45,565 nt of DNA. Source: Clostridiaceae bacterium. Its GTDB lineage: Bacteria > Bacillota > Clostridia > Saccharofermentanales > DTU023. Numbering within the stretch: position 1 is the first letter of the stretch; each line of letters starts with the position of its first letter. The translations under genes and the position numbers were made by a program. Below the pieces are notes generated by a model, which was not told the DNA's origin, did no database searches, and was given only the letters and a program-made list of their open reading frames with translations. The stretch is taken from contig JAAYKK010000070.1 of the NCBI GenBank assembly GCA_012522435.1, positions 1 to 45,565 of the forward strand. The letters are read 5' to 3'. This document shows positions 29,903 through 38,157 of this stretch, one piece after another.

Positions 29903-30892
29903 TTATTTTTCTGTGAAATATGCTTCAAGAGCTTCCGGTGAATCTTCGGGTATTGACTTAAAACGGTCAATCGGTAATGGTTCTAAAAATCCCCAATCAC
30001 CGAATCTGATTTGATCGGATTTGGTTTGCAGCATGCTTTGCAAAAGACCTGTGGTCTGACTTTCCAAGGTATCAATATAATGGACGATAGCAGCGGCAAT
30101 TGAAGTCGGTCTGTCTCCAAAATCTCCATGATGTCCGGAGATTACACTTTGCACTTGACGGTAAAAAGTTTCATCATATAAATCAATGATCGCATCTTTA
30201 AATAAAGCAATAAATTCAATGCCGCGTACTCTATGGTTTGCGTACCAGTATTTGGCAGGAGCTAAATCATCATATTCAAAAACTTTTCCGATATCGTGTA
30301 CGGTAACGGCAAAGGCTAATAAATCAGCACATTCCTGTAATTCAGGATTATTTTCTAAAATTGCAGCTAAGATATTTAAGGTTTTGGTGGTATGATTGAC
30401 CAAACCGCCAATTTTATTGTCATGATAATAAATTGCAGCTCCTTCAATCGTAAAACGACCTTCAAGTTCGGGTGCATTGAGAACAGTTTGAATTAATTGC
30501 CAACAAGCCTCAGTCGTTCCTAAATCACGCAATTTTGCCATTGCATTCCGCCAATTATTTTTGATCTGATCAGCTGGTATTTTAGGTAAAAAATCATGTT
30601 TGGAAATATTTTCATTTCTACTGACCTCAACTCTGCGCACTGTAAAATAAAAACCGTTATATTCTGAACCTATGACTTCAACATCATAAATTCCGCTTCC
30701 ATGAGCTTGAATTGTCGAATAGATTTCTTCTTCCCAGACTCTGAATTCAAATTGAGCGTCTTGAGATAAAAAGTTACCCACCATAAAATCATTTTTTTTA
30801 CCGGAACGAATTGAAGGGACCGCATTGATCAATACTGTACCTTCGGAAACTTTTCCTTTTACTGCTGCTTCGGTTAAATTTAAAATAGGCAT
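29903..30892 (-). CDS. OB-fold plus HD-domain protein, YhaM-type 3'-5' exoribonuclease
   Basis: Domain order OB-like N-terminus then HTKTLNILAAILENN...FAVTVHDIGKVFEYDD (HD) and VISGHHGDFG, as in YhaM. Confidence 0.82.
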   Translation of the reverse strand: MPILNLTEAAVKGKVSEGTVLINAVPSIRSGKKNDFMVGNFLSQDAQFEFRVWEEEIYSTIQAHGSGIYDVEVIGSEYNGFYFTVRRVEVSRNENISKHDFLPKIPADQIKNNWRNAMAKLRDLGTTEACWQLIQTVLNAPELEGRFTIEGAAIYYHDNKIGGLVNHTTKTLNILAAILENNPELQECADLLAFAVTVHDIGKVFEYDDLAPAKYWYANHRVRGIEFIALFKDAIIDLYDETFYRQVQSVISGHHGDFGDRPTSIAAAIVHYIDTLESQTTGLLQSMLQTKSDQIRFGDWGFLEPLPIDRFKSIPEDSPEALEAYFTEK

Positions 30893-30915
30893 AACCTATT
30901 CACTCCTTTTTAAAG

Positions 30916-30943
30916 AAATTCATCTTGCCGGCAAGATGAATTT
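30916..30943. repeat. perfect 28-bp palindrome between yhaM (-) and the OYE-like gene (+)
   Basis: AAATTCATCTTGCC|GGCAAGATGAATTT, zero spacer, about 24 bp upstream of the yhaM ATG. Confidence 0.9.
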
Positions 30944-31080
30944 TCTAAATTACAATATTTATCGCTATTATAACAAATTAGTGTTCGCTTGAATAATTGC
31001 GAATATGTTTATCCTTCTGCTTGTTTATTATAAAATTGTGTATAATTATCATAGTTAACAAATATTAAATAAGACTGATC

Positions 31081-33216
31081 TTGGAGGGAATAGTGGATTC
31101 AGATCAATATAAAACACAAAATTTAGATGATTATGCTGATTGGTTTCTAAACTCGGATATTTTAAAAAATAATGAATATTCAGTTGATTTGTATCCTTAC
31201 GAAAAACTGTTTTCCCAGTATAAATTAAATCAACTTGTACTGAAAAATAGAATAGTCTATCATTCTTCACCGGATTATAATTTGGCTGATCAAATGGGTC
31301 GTCCGGGTACTCCAATGCTCGACTATTATACTCGTTTGGCCAAAGGTGGTGTTGGCTTAATAACTACGGGATCAGTACCGGTATCGGGTTCTATTGATCC
31401 GACAGTAATTGACAAAAATGGCAGATCCGTTTATCCGCAAATAATAGATAATCAGTCTGCACTTGCAGGTTGGTCAGAATTAGCAGAAACTTGCCGAGTT
31501 TTTTCAGCAAGCTTGTTTATGACTTTATCAGCAGGCTTGGGTCAACAAGGTAAAATGGACGATCGATCTGATCAGAAAGGTTTGAAGTCTCTTTTTCGCA
31601 AGAGACCGGTTTCAGCTTCCGGTGGTAAATCTTTTTCACAAAATATAAAATGTCGCAGATTATCCGAGCGCGATTTAGAACAAATTATTGATAATTTTGG
31701 TGAGGCAGCAAAAACGGTTTCAGAGTTAGGTATGGCCGGAGTTTTAATTGAAGGTGGCAGAGACGAGTTACTTGCACAAATGTCTAATCCGATAATCAAT
31801 CAAAGAAAGTTCGGTTCTTTCACAAATTATCAAACTTTTGGTTTGGAGATTGTACGCAGAATAAGAAGAGTCAATGGCCCTAATTTTCCAATTTTATATA
31901 GCCTGGAATTGGATCCGCTTAATTTGGATTGGGATTTTGTTAAAAATCTCATTCAGGCAGGAATTGACGGATTATTGATTCGCTATGGAGTAAAAGATTA
32001 TTCGTGGTTAGCAAAAGGGGTTAGAACTTTGCCGGCAGGATATAATTTAAGAATTGCTGAAACTGTGCGTCAATATTTGTTAGCTGAAAACATTCTGAGC
32101 CACAACGGCTCCGAGATTGCTCTGATTCTTTCTGGGAAATTAGATTTCCCGGATGTGGCAGAACGAGCCTTAGCTAATGAGCTAGGAGATCTAGTCTGTT
32201 TGGATGATGCCTTATTAGCTGATCCCGAGTGGGCTAATAAGGTCTATTGCGGACAAATAGAGCAGATCAGACCTGCGATAGATTCGATACCTGCCAATCA
32301 AAAAAATAAGTCAAGTTCGGTTAATCCTTCAATCGATTACAGATCAGAAGCCTCAGGAACGTTGACCAACAATTTGTCGAAAAAGAAGATAGCTGTAGTA
32401 GGAGCAGGACTTGCCGGAATTGAATGTGCTGTTACTGCCTTTAACAAAGGACATGAAGTTTGGCTTTTTGAGCAAGAGAATAAAATAGGAGGCAGGCTAA
32501 ATAAAACCTTGATTCCTAATTTCAGGATGGATTTGAGCAATTATCTCTCGTGGCAACAAAGAAGAGTATATCGTTTAGCGGAAAGCTACCCTGACTTTCA
32601 TCTTGTTTTAAATGTGATCGCTACAATGTCAATGTTGGAGGAACGTAATTTTGACACGATTGTCTTAGCTAATGGTGGAAAACCGAAGCAGCTTGCTTTT
32701 GATAACTCGGCCGATCTGATTGATATTTTCGATTTAGATTTTTCAGATAAAACTGAATCCTCTTTGCTCGAACAATTGAACATCGTCGAGAAAAATAAAA
32801 TAATTATTTTTGGAGAACATCCTCTAGCATTGGATATTGCCTACAATTTGGTCTATGCTTACGACAAAAAAGTTTCTTTATTATTTGAAGGTGAAGAAAA
32901 AACCGACTTGGAATATAATTGGGAAAGCCAACATTTGTTGTTTTTCTTAAAACAAAAAAATGTGGATATTTACTATAATGTAACATTAAAAGAATTGAAT
33001 GAGGATCAGATCAGCTTTCAATCAACTGCCGGAAGATACACTTTGCTTTATGATTTCTTATTTAAAGCTACCGGACTTGAACCGAATCCTGACTTATTTG
33101 AATTATTATATCAATATAAAATTGCTCCACAAGTATATCAAGTTGGAGATTGTTCGAAGCCGGGCAGTATAGCAAATAATGTGAGATCCGGATATAGATT
33201 GGGGATAAATTTGTGA
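31081..33216 (+). CDS. Old Yellow Enzyme / 2,4-dienoyl-CoA reductase-like FMN-type TIM barrel fused to an FAD/NAD(P)-binding domain; key catalytic and Fe-S residues appear missing
   Basis: KNRIVY...TPMLDYYTRLAKGGVGLITTG, ALLADPEWANKVYCGQIEQIRPAI, then KKIAVVGAGLAGIECAVTAFNKGHEVWLFEQENKIGGRL; track start TTG at 31081, RBS ambiguous. Confidence 0.8.
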   Translation: MEGIVDSDQYKTQNLDDYADWFLNSDILKNNEYSVDLYPYEKLFSQYKLNQLVLKNRIVYHSSPDYNLADQMGRPGTPMLDYYTRLAKGGVGLITTGSVPVSGSIDPTVIDKNGRSVYPQIIDNQSALAGWSELAETCRVFSASLFMTLSAGLGQQGKMDDRSDQKGLKSLFRKRPVSASGGKSFSQNIKCRRLSERDLEQIIDNFGEAAKTVSELGMAGVLIEGGRDELLAQMSNPIINQRKFGSFTNYQTFGLEIVRRIRRVNGPNFPILYSLELDPLNLDWDFVKNLIQAGIDGLLIRYGVKDYSWLAKGVRTLPAGYNLRIAETVRQYLLAENILSHNGSEIALILSGKLDFPDVAERALANELGDLVCLDDALLADPEWANKVYCGQIEQIRPAIDSIPANQKNKSSSVNPSIDYRSEASGTLTNNLSKKKIAVVGAGLAGIECAVTAFNKGHEVWLFEQENKIGGRLNKTLIPNFRMDLSNYLSWQQRRVYRLAESYPDFHLVLNVIATMSMLEERNFDTIVLANGGKPKQLAFDNSADLIDIFDLDFSDKTESSLLEQLNIVEKNKIIIFGEHPLALDIAYNLVYAYDKKVSLLFEGEEKTDLEYNWESQHLLFFLKQKNVDIYYNVTLKELNEDQISFQSTAGRYTLLYDFLFKATGLEPNPDLFELLYQYKIAPQVYQVGDCSKPGSIANNVRSGYRLGINL

Positions 33217-34316
33217 GTAATCGTTTACCATTAAAAATAGCGCTTGTGGGTTGCGGTAGAGTCGCTGAAAAACATCTGCAAGCAATCAATTATCTGGCAA
33301 AAAAGAATAAAAATAGGGTTAAGAGAGTTGAACTCACAGCATTGGTTGACCCTTTCGCGGAAGCGCGACAACGGATTTTAGAAAAATATAAACATCGAAA
33401 TCAAGTTAACTTCTTTGACTCATTAGAGCAGATGTTCAGCAATTTAACTAATCACAAGAACAAACCTGATCTTGTGGCAATTACCACACCTTCAAGCCAG
33501 CATTATAAACAAGCAAAACTTGCTTTGCAAAATGATTGTCACCTTTTTATTGAAAAGCCGATAGCTTTAAAATTGGATCACGCAACAGAAATTCTAAATT
33601 TAGCAGAGAATAAAAATAAAAAAATAGCTGTCGGTCATATATTCAGATATTTTCCGGTTATCGGCTTAATTGCTGCAGACCTGGCCGAGGGGGTTTTCGG
33701 AAAGCCTCTTTATGGGAATGTTAGTGTGCGGTGGGGGCATGATCAAGCTTATTACGATCAAGCTAGCTGGCGAGGCACCAGAGAGCACGACGGAGGATCA
33801 ATCATGAATCAAAGCATCCATGCATTGGACCTGATGTATTGGCTTTTAGGTGAACCTGAATTATTATCTGCTAAAGGCAGCCTTAGCACCCAAATTCATC
33901 AAATGGAATCAGAAGATTTAGGCTTCGGCATTTTTGAATTTGCAGATGATCGCTGGTTATCCGTTGAAGGTACGACCAACACTGATCCTAATCGACCGGA
34001 AGCCTCATTTTTTCTCCGCTATACCAAAGGAGAGATTAGGGCGGGTATTTTAGCGGGCAAAATTTCATTTTCGATTCTTGATCAAAATGGTCAGCAGTTG
34101 AGGCTAAAATATCTGAAATGTGACATCTTACAACGCATCAAGCAAGAAGGATTTTCTTATTTATTACAGATCAGCAACCCGCATACCGGAATATATTTGG
34201 ATTTGATCAATGCCATTTCATTAGATCAAGAGCCATTGGCGGATGGATTAAGTGGTCTCAAGGCCTTGGAAATGGTTATAGCGTTATATGAAGATGCAGG
34301 TGTAGATAGTGTATAA
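33213..34316 (+). CDS. Gfo/Idh/MocA family oxidoreductase
   Basis: IALVGCGRVAEKHLQAI (Rossmann), CHLFIEKPIAL (EKP), HDGGSIMNQSIHALDLMYWLLGEP; GTG start overlapping upstream TGA. Confidence 0.92.
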   Translation: MSNRLPLKIALVGCGRVAEKHLQAINYLAKKNKNRVKRVELTALVDPFAEARQRILEKYKHRNQVNFFDSLEQMFSNLTNHKNKPDLVAITTPSSQHYKQAKLALQNDCHLFIEKPIALKLDHATEILNLAENKNKKIAVGHIFRYFPVIGLIAADLAEGVFGKPLYGNVSVRWGHDQAYYDQASWRGTREHDGGSIMNQSIHALDLMYWLLGEPELLSAKGSLSTQIHQMESEDLGFGIFEFADDRWLSVEGTTNTDPNRPEASFFLRYTKGEIRAGILAGKISFSILDQNGQQLRLKYLKCDILQRIKQEGFSYLLQISNPHTGIYLDLINAISLDQEPLADGLSGLKALEMVIALYEDAGVDSV

Positions 34317-34327
34317 TTAAAACATAT

Positions 34328-34404
34328 GTCTCCGTAGCTCAGCCGGATAGAGCATTCGCCTCCTAAGCGAAAGGCCGTGAGTTCGAATCTCGCCGGGGAC
34401 ACCA
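34328..34404 (+). tRNA. tRNA-Arg (anticodon CCU), CCA encoded
   Basis: Acceptor GTCTCCG/CGGGGAC, D-arm GCTCAGCCGGATAGAGC, anticodon stem TTCGC-CTCCTAA-GCGAA, T-arm GTGAG-TTCGAAT-CTCGC, terminal ACCA. Confidence 0.95.
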
Positions 34405-34428
34405 ATTTAATTATGATTAGGTGATTAT

Positions 34429-35352
34429 ATGAAATTAGCTATTAAAACTTGTACTTTAGATTTACCTTATCTTGAAATGTTAGATTTTTGTGTAGATCAA
34501 GATGTCGGGTTAATTGAACTCGGTACTGGGAATTGGTCAAGTGCACCACACCTTGATTTAGATCAGCTACTTTCATCAGAAGCTACCTTAAACCAATGGC
34601 TTTCAGAACAGGAAAAACGAAATATAAAAGTTTGTGCTTTGAATTGTTCGGGCAATCCTTTGGCTTATGAAGAGGATTTGGTGGTAACATATAAAACTTT
34701 TCAATTGGCCGAAAAGATAGGGGTCAAAAAGATAGTCATGATGAGCGGTCTTCCGCCCGGGCACAAAAATGATCGGACACCCGCTTGGATTACAACTAGT
34801 TGGCCACCGGAAACACAAGATATATTAGAGTATCAATGGAATGAAGTTGCAATTCCTGTATGGGGGGAAATTATTAAAAAGGCCAAAAACCATGGCATAG
34901 AAAAGATAGCTCTAGAGAATCATGGTATGCAATTGGTCTACAATCCTGAAACTTTATTCAAATTAAGATCTGAAATAGGCCCGATGGTCGGTATGAATCT
35001 TGACCCTTCACATTTATTCTGGATGGGCAGCAATCCGATAGATGCCGTAAGAATCTTGGGAGAGCAAAATGCAATTTATTTTGTTCATGGCAAAGATGCC
35101 AGAATAGAAGTAAGAAATAATGCGCCCAATGGTGTTTTGGATACAAAGCCAATTGAGCGTTTCAAAGAAAGATCTTGGAATTATGTTGCTGTCGGTGCCG
35201 GACATGACCAACAATGGTGGCATGAGTTTGTTTCAATACTTCGCATGTATGGCTATGATGATATCATCTCATTGGAGATGGAAGATTTAACGATGTCGTC
35301 CTATTCCGGACATTTGATTTCTTTAGAAACATTAAGAAAAGCAATAAGATAA
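34429..35352 (+). CDS. sugar phosphate isomerase/epimerase (xylose-isomerase-like TIM barrel)
   Basis: IALENHG, VGMNLDPSHLFWMGSNPIDAVRIL, IYFVHGKDA, VGAGHDQQWWHEFVSIL, ISLEMED. Confidence 0.88.
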   Translation: MKLAIKTCTLDLPYLEMLDFCVDQDVGLIELGTGNWSSAPHLDLDQLLSSEATLNQWLSEQEKRNIKVCALNCSGNPLAYEEDLVVTYKTFQLAEKIGVKKIVMMSGLPPGHKNDRTPAWITTSWPPETQDILEYQWNEVAIPVWGEIIKKAKNHGIEKIALENHGMQLVYNPETLFKLRSEIGPMVGMNLDPSHLFWMGSNPIDAVRILGEQNAIYFVHGKDARIEVRNNAPNGVLDTKPIERFKERSWNYVAVGAGHDQQWWHEFVSILRMYGYDDIISLEMEDLTMSSYSGHLISLETLRKAIR

Positions 35353-35374
35353 TGATAATAAATGGTGAGGATTT

Positions 35375-35689
35375 ATGGACAATTTTGAATTAATAAAAAA
35401 GATTAGTGAAATGGATGTTGAACAAGCTTTTGAGATCATAAAGTCGAAACAAGGTTTTTCTCAATATACGAAATCTGAAGCTCCTTATTTTATGCAACCT
35501 GAAGGTAGGATATATACATTATATGAACATGATTTCCTCTTTTCTTCGGGGGATATCATTACTTATACAGCCAAAGAAGGTACTCCGGCAGATGAAAAAG
35601 GCATATGGGACTGTTTTCGTCAAGCAGAGGATAAATGGTATCGTTGGCAAGATTCTCAATTTGTTTTGCACAATGCAAGTAAACCATAG
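35375..35689 (+). CDS. small protein of unknown function
   Basis: 104-aa ORF with ATG and ggtgagg RBS, 22 nt downstream of the isomerase gene, same strand; no family recognised. Confidence 0.65.
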   Translation: MDNFELIKKISEMDVEQAFEIIKSKQGFSQYTKSEAPYFMQPEGRIYTLYEHDFLFSSGDIITYTAKEGTPADEKGIWDCFRQAEDKWYRWQDSQFVLHNASKP

Positions 35690-35737
35690 TGATTGATTTG
35701 AGCTTGTAAAATGATTAATTTGTTGAAAGAGCACTAA

Positions 35738-37012
35738 TTGCTTAATACAATTTACTTACCGACTCTGCTTGGAATAGAAGCGATGACTTCTCAGGAGCTT
35801 ATAGGCTTAGGTTATCAAAAATCTCAAATTACAGTTGATGACGGTGAACTTACTCTTAAGTTATCCTCTGAGCAGAATATGCCTGACTCCATCGCTGAAC
35901 TTAACCTAAATTTGCGTACCGCCGAGAGAGTTCTTTTAGGCTTAGCAGAATTTAAAGCGTATAACTTCGATCAATTATATGATCAGACTTTTGCTTTACC
36001 GTGGCATGAATGGATTGATTATCAATATTTTTTAGAAATTATCGGTTATTCTCGAAAATCTAAATTACATAGTGTTCCCGCATGCCAAAGTATTATTAAA
36101 AAGGCACTGACTGATAAATTGAATTTAGTCTATGGCTATCCTGACAATCAGGTACCCGAGGATTCTTCTGTGGGAAATAACAGAATTCAGTTCTCGATTA
36201 TCGATGATTTGGTTAAGATTAGACTCGATACTAGCGGTGAACCGCTGCATAAAAGGGGTTATCGTCCTATAGTTCACGAAGCGCCCTTACGAGAAACTCT
36301 GGCAGCCGCTATTTTGATGATTTCTTTTTATCAACGCAATTTAAAAAATGCAGAAGTATTATTTGATCCTTTTTGCGGCAGTGGTACATTTTTGATTGAA
36401 GCAGCGTTAATTGCAAGTGATACTGCTCCCGGAATATTAAGGAGTTTTGCAGCGGAAGACTATCGATTAGTAGGCAAAACTGCTTTTGATCAGGCTAGGG
36501 TGCAAGCTGAACATAAATCTTTGGTTTACAACTTAGATTTAATAAAAGAGCGTAGGACAGAAGATCGAATATCCGGAAAAACTCCTTCTGTAATATATCC
36601 CGGTCAGTCAGTCAGAATTTATGGCTCGGATATTTCTGGTAAATCAATTACTTTAGCTCGAGAAAATGCAGCCAGAGCTAAAGTTGAACAACTGATAGAT
36701 TTTGAGACGAAAGATATTTTTCAAATAACCAGATCGGATTTGCTGCAAAAATTGCAAACCGATCGAATCCTAATTACTACAAATCCCCCATATGGTGAGA
36801 GGATGGCTAATCTTGAACAAGCAGAACGTCTAGAAAATCAGGTAAGGCAATTGTGTCTGACAGAAGACGGCAAATTGGCACGTGGGATGAGGCTATCTCT
36901 TCTAACAGCGGATGATGAGTTTGAAACTTTGATGGGATTCAAAGCTGATCGCCGGAGGAAACTTTATAATGGCGGAATTCGCTGTACTTTGTATCATTAC
37001 TTCAAGTTTTGA
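35738..37012 (+). CDS. THUMP-domain class I SAM-dependent rRNA methyltransferase (RlmL/YpsC-like)
   Basis: LPTLLGIEAMTSQELIGLGYQ, PLHKRGYRPIVHEAPLRETLAAAIL, LFDPFCGSGTFLIEAALIA, ITTNPPYGERM; TTG start. Confidence 0.92.
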   Translation: MLNTIYLPTLLGIEAMTSQELIGLGYQKSQITVDDGELTLKLSSEQNMPDSIAELNLNLRTAERVLLGLAEFKAYNFDQLYDQTFALPWHEWIDYQYFLEIIGYSRKSKLHSVPACQSIIKKALTDKLNLVYGYPDNQVPEDSSVGNNRIQFSIIDDLVKIRLDTSGEPLHKRGYRPIVHEAPLRETLAAAILMISFYQRNLKNAEVLFDPFCGSGTFLIEAALIASDTAPGILRSFAAEDYRLVGKTAFDQARVQAEHKSLVYNLDLIKERRTEDRISGKTPSVIYPGQSVRIYGSDISGKSITLARENAARAKVEQLIDFETKDIFQITRSDLLQKLQTDRILITTNPPYGERMANLEQAERLENQVRQLCLTEDGKLARGMRLSLLTADDEFETLMGFKADRRRKLYNGGIRCTLYHYFKF

Positions 37013-37471
37013 TAGTTAAGGTCCTACTTTTTTGACAATCTTGTTGCTAGATATTTGTAAAAGCAGTGAGAACAGCATTCCGCTCACTGTATCAAAAGCA
37101 TTTCGAAAATGTTTCAATTACGTTACAAAATCAACAATTAAGATGTTAAGATGACCCTTTCTGTTGTACGTGTGCTGTGGACATCTCTAATGAATTAATA
37201 AAATAATAATTCGCTAAGTGCTTGTTAATATCGAGTTATTGCCTAAATGAAAATATATGTTTGTTTTTAGAAAAACCAATTGTATAAAAAATTATTGAGT
37301 AATAGCAATACTTTGAGAATTAATAAAACTTGAAAGGGTTGTCTTAGTAGTTATACACAAAGTTATTAACATTATTAACATTTTGGGGAGTTATTAACTT
37401 TTTATACTAACTATACACTTAGTCTGTGTTCAACTTGTTTATGGATAATAATTTCGTTAGAATATCAAAAG
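37013..37471. other. about 460-bp AT-rich intergenic region with clustered DnaA-box-like motifs near its right end
   Basis: TTATACACA (37351-37359), TTATTAACA (37363-37371, 37372-37380), TTATTAACT (37391-37399), reverse-complement TTATCCATA (37440-37448). Confidence 0.4.
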
Positions 37472-37495
37472 ATGAACTACTGCAAGGAGGCTAAG

Positions 37496-38125
37496 ATGGA
37501 AAACGTCTTTATTTTTGATCATCCCTTAATCCAACATAAAATTACTTTAATGCGAGATAAAAATACCCCAACCAAGGATTTCAGAGATCTGGTTACAGAG
37601 GTCTCACGATTGATGGCTTATGAGGTTACGCGTGATCTGCCTTTGAAAACTATTGAGATTGAAACTCCGATTGCTTGGGCAAAAGCAAAAGTAATCGCCG
37701 GAAAAAACTTGGCATTAGTTCCGATTCTAAGAGCCGGTCTAGGTATGGTTGATGGAATGTTAGATCTGATTCCTATGGCAAAAGTTGGGCATATCGGTCT
37801 ATATCGTGACCCTGAAACATTGGAAGCTGTTGAATACTATTGTAAATTACCTGATGATGTTGAAAGCAGAGACGTAATACTCTTAGATCCGATGTTAGCA
37901 ACGGGTGTGTCGGCAGTAGATGCTGTTAATCAATTAAAAAAGCGTAAGATTACCTCAATCAAATTCATGTGTATTATCGCCGCTCCTGAAGGAATTGCTA
38001 ATTTGCATGAAGCCCATCCTGATGTGCCTATTTTCTGTGCCGCAAGAGATGACAGTCTTAATGAACATGCTTATATTGTTCCCGGTCTAGGTGATGCAGG
38101 AGATCGTCTATTTGGTACAAAATAG
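37496..38125 (+). CDS. upp: uracil phosphoribosyltransferase
   Basis: [56 protein letters not shown] (PRPP loop); ATG 37496 with aaggagg RBS. Confidence 0.96.
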   Translation: MENVFIFDHPLIQHKITLMRDKNTPTKDFRDLVTEVSRLMAYEVTRDLPLKTIEIETPIAWAKAKVIAGKNLALVPILRAGLGMVDGMLDLIPMAKVGHIGLYRDPETLEAVEYYCKLPDDVESRDVILLDPMLATGVSAVDAVNQLKKRKITSIKFMCIIAAPEGIANLHEAHPDVPIFCAARDDSLNEHAYIVPGLGDAGDRLFGTK

Positions 38126-38157
38126 TATCTTACGATAGATAAAGAAATAGCATCTAG

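Noticed and set aside
31055-33289. Minus-strand ORFs opposite the OYE-like gene (31055..31315, 31572..31799, 32337..32540, 32598..32783, 32804..32986, 33068..33289)
   Set aside because: No motifs, antisense to a long coherent ORF; not supported.
34328-34404. tRNA-Arg as an integration site for a mobile element
   Set aside because: No integrase, direct repeat of the tRNA 3' end, or phage/ICE genes next to it in this window.
31081-35689. Straight assignment of the Gfo/Idh plus isomerase genes to a C-glycoside deglycosylation system
   Set aside because: Gfo/Idh and TIM-barrel isomerase families are too broad, and the small protein does not visibly match the known small subunit; kept only as one possibility.
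37064-37089. CAGTGAG/CTCACTG hairpin downstream of the RlmL-like gene as a terminator
   Set aside because: 7-bp stem with a 12-nt loop and no U-tract; not convincing as an intrinsic terminator.
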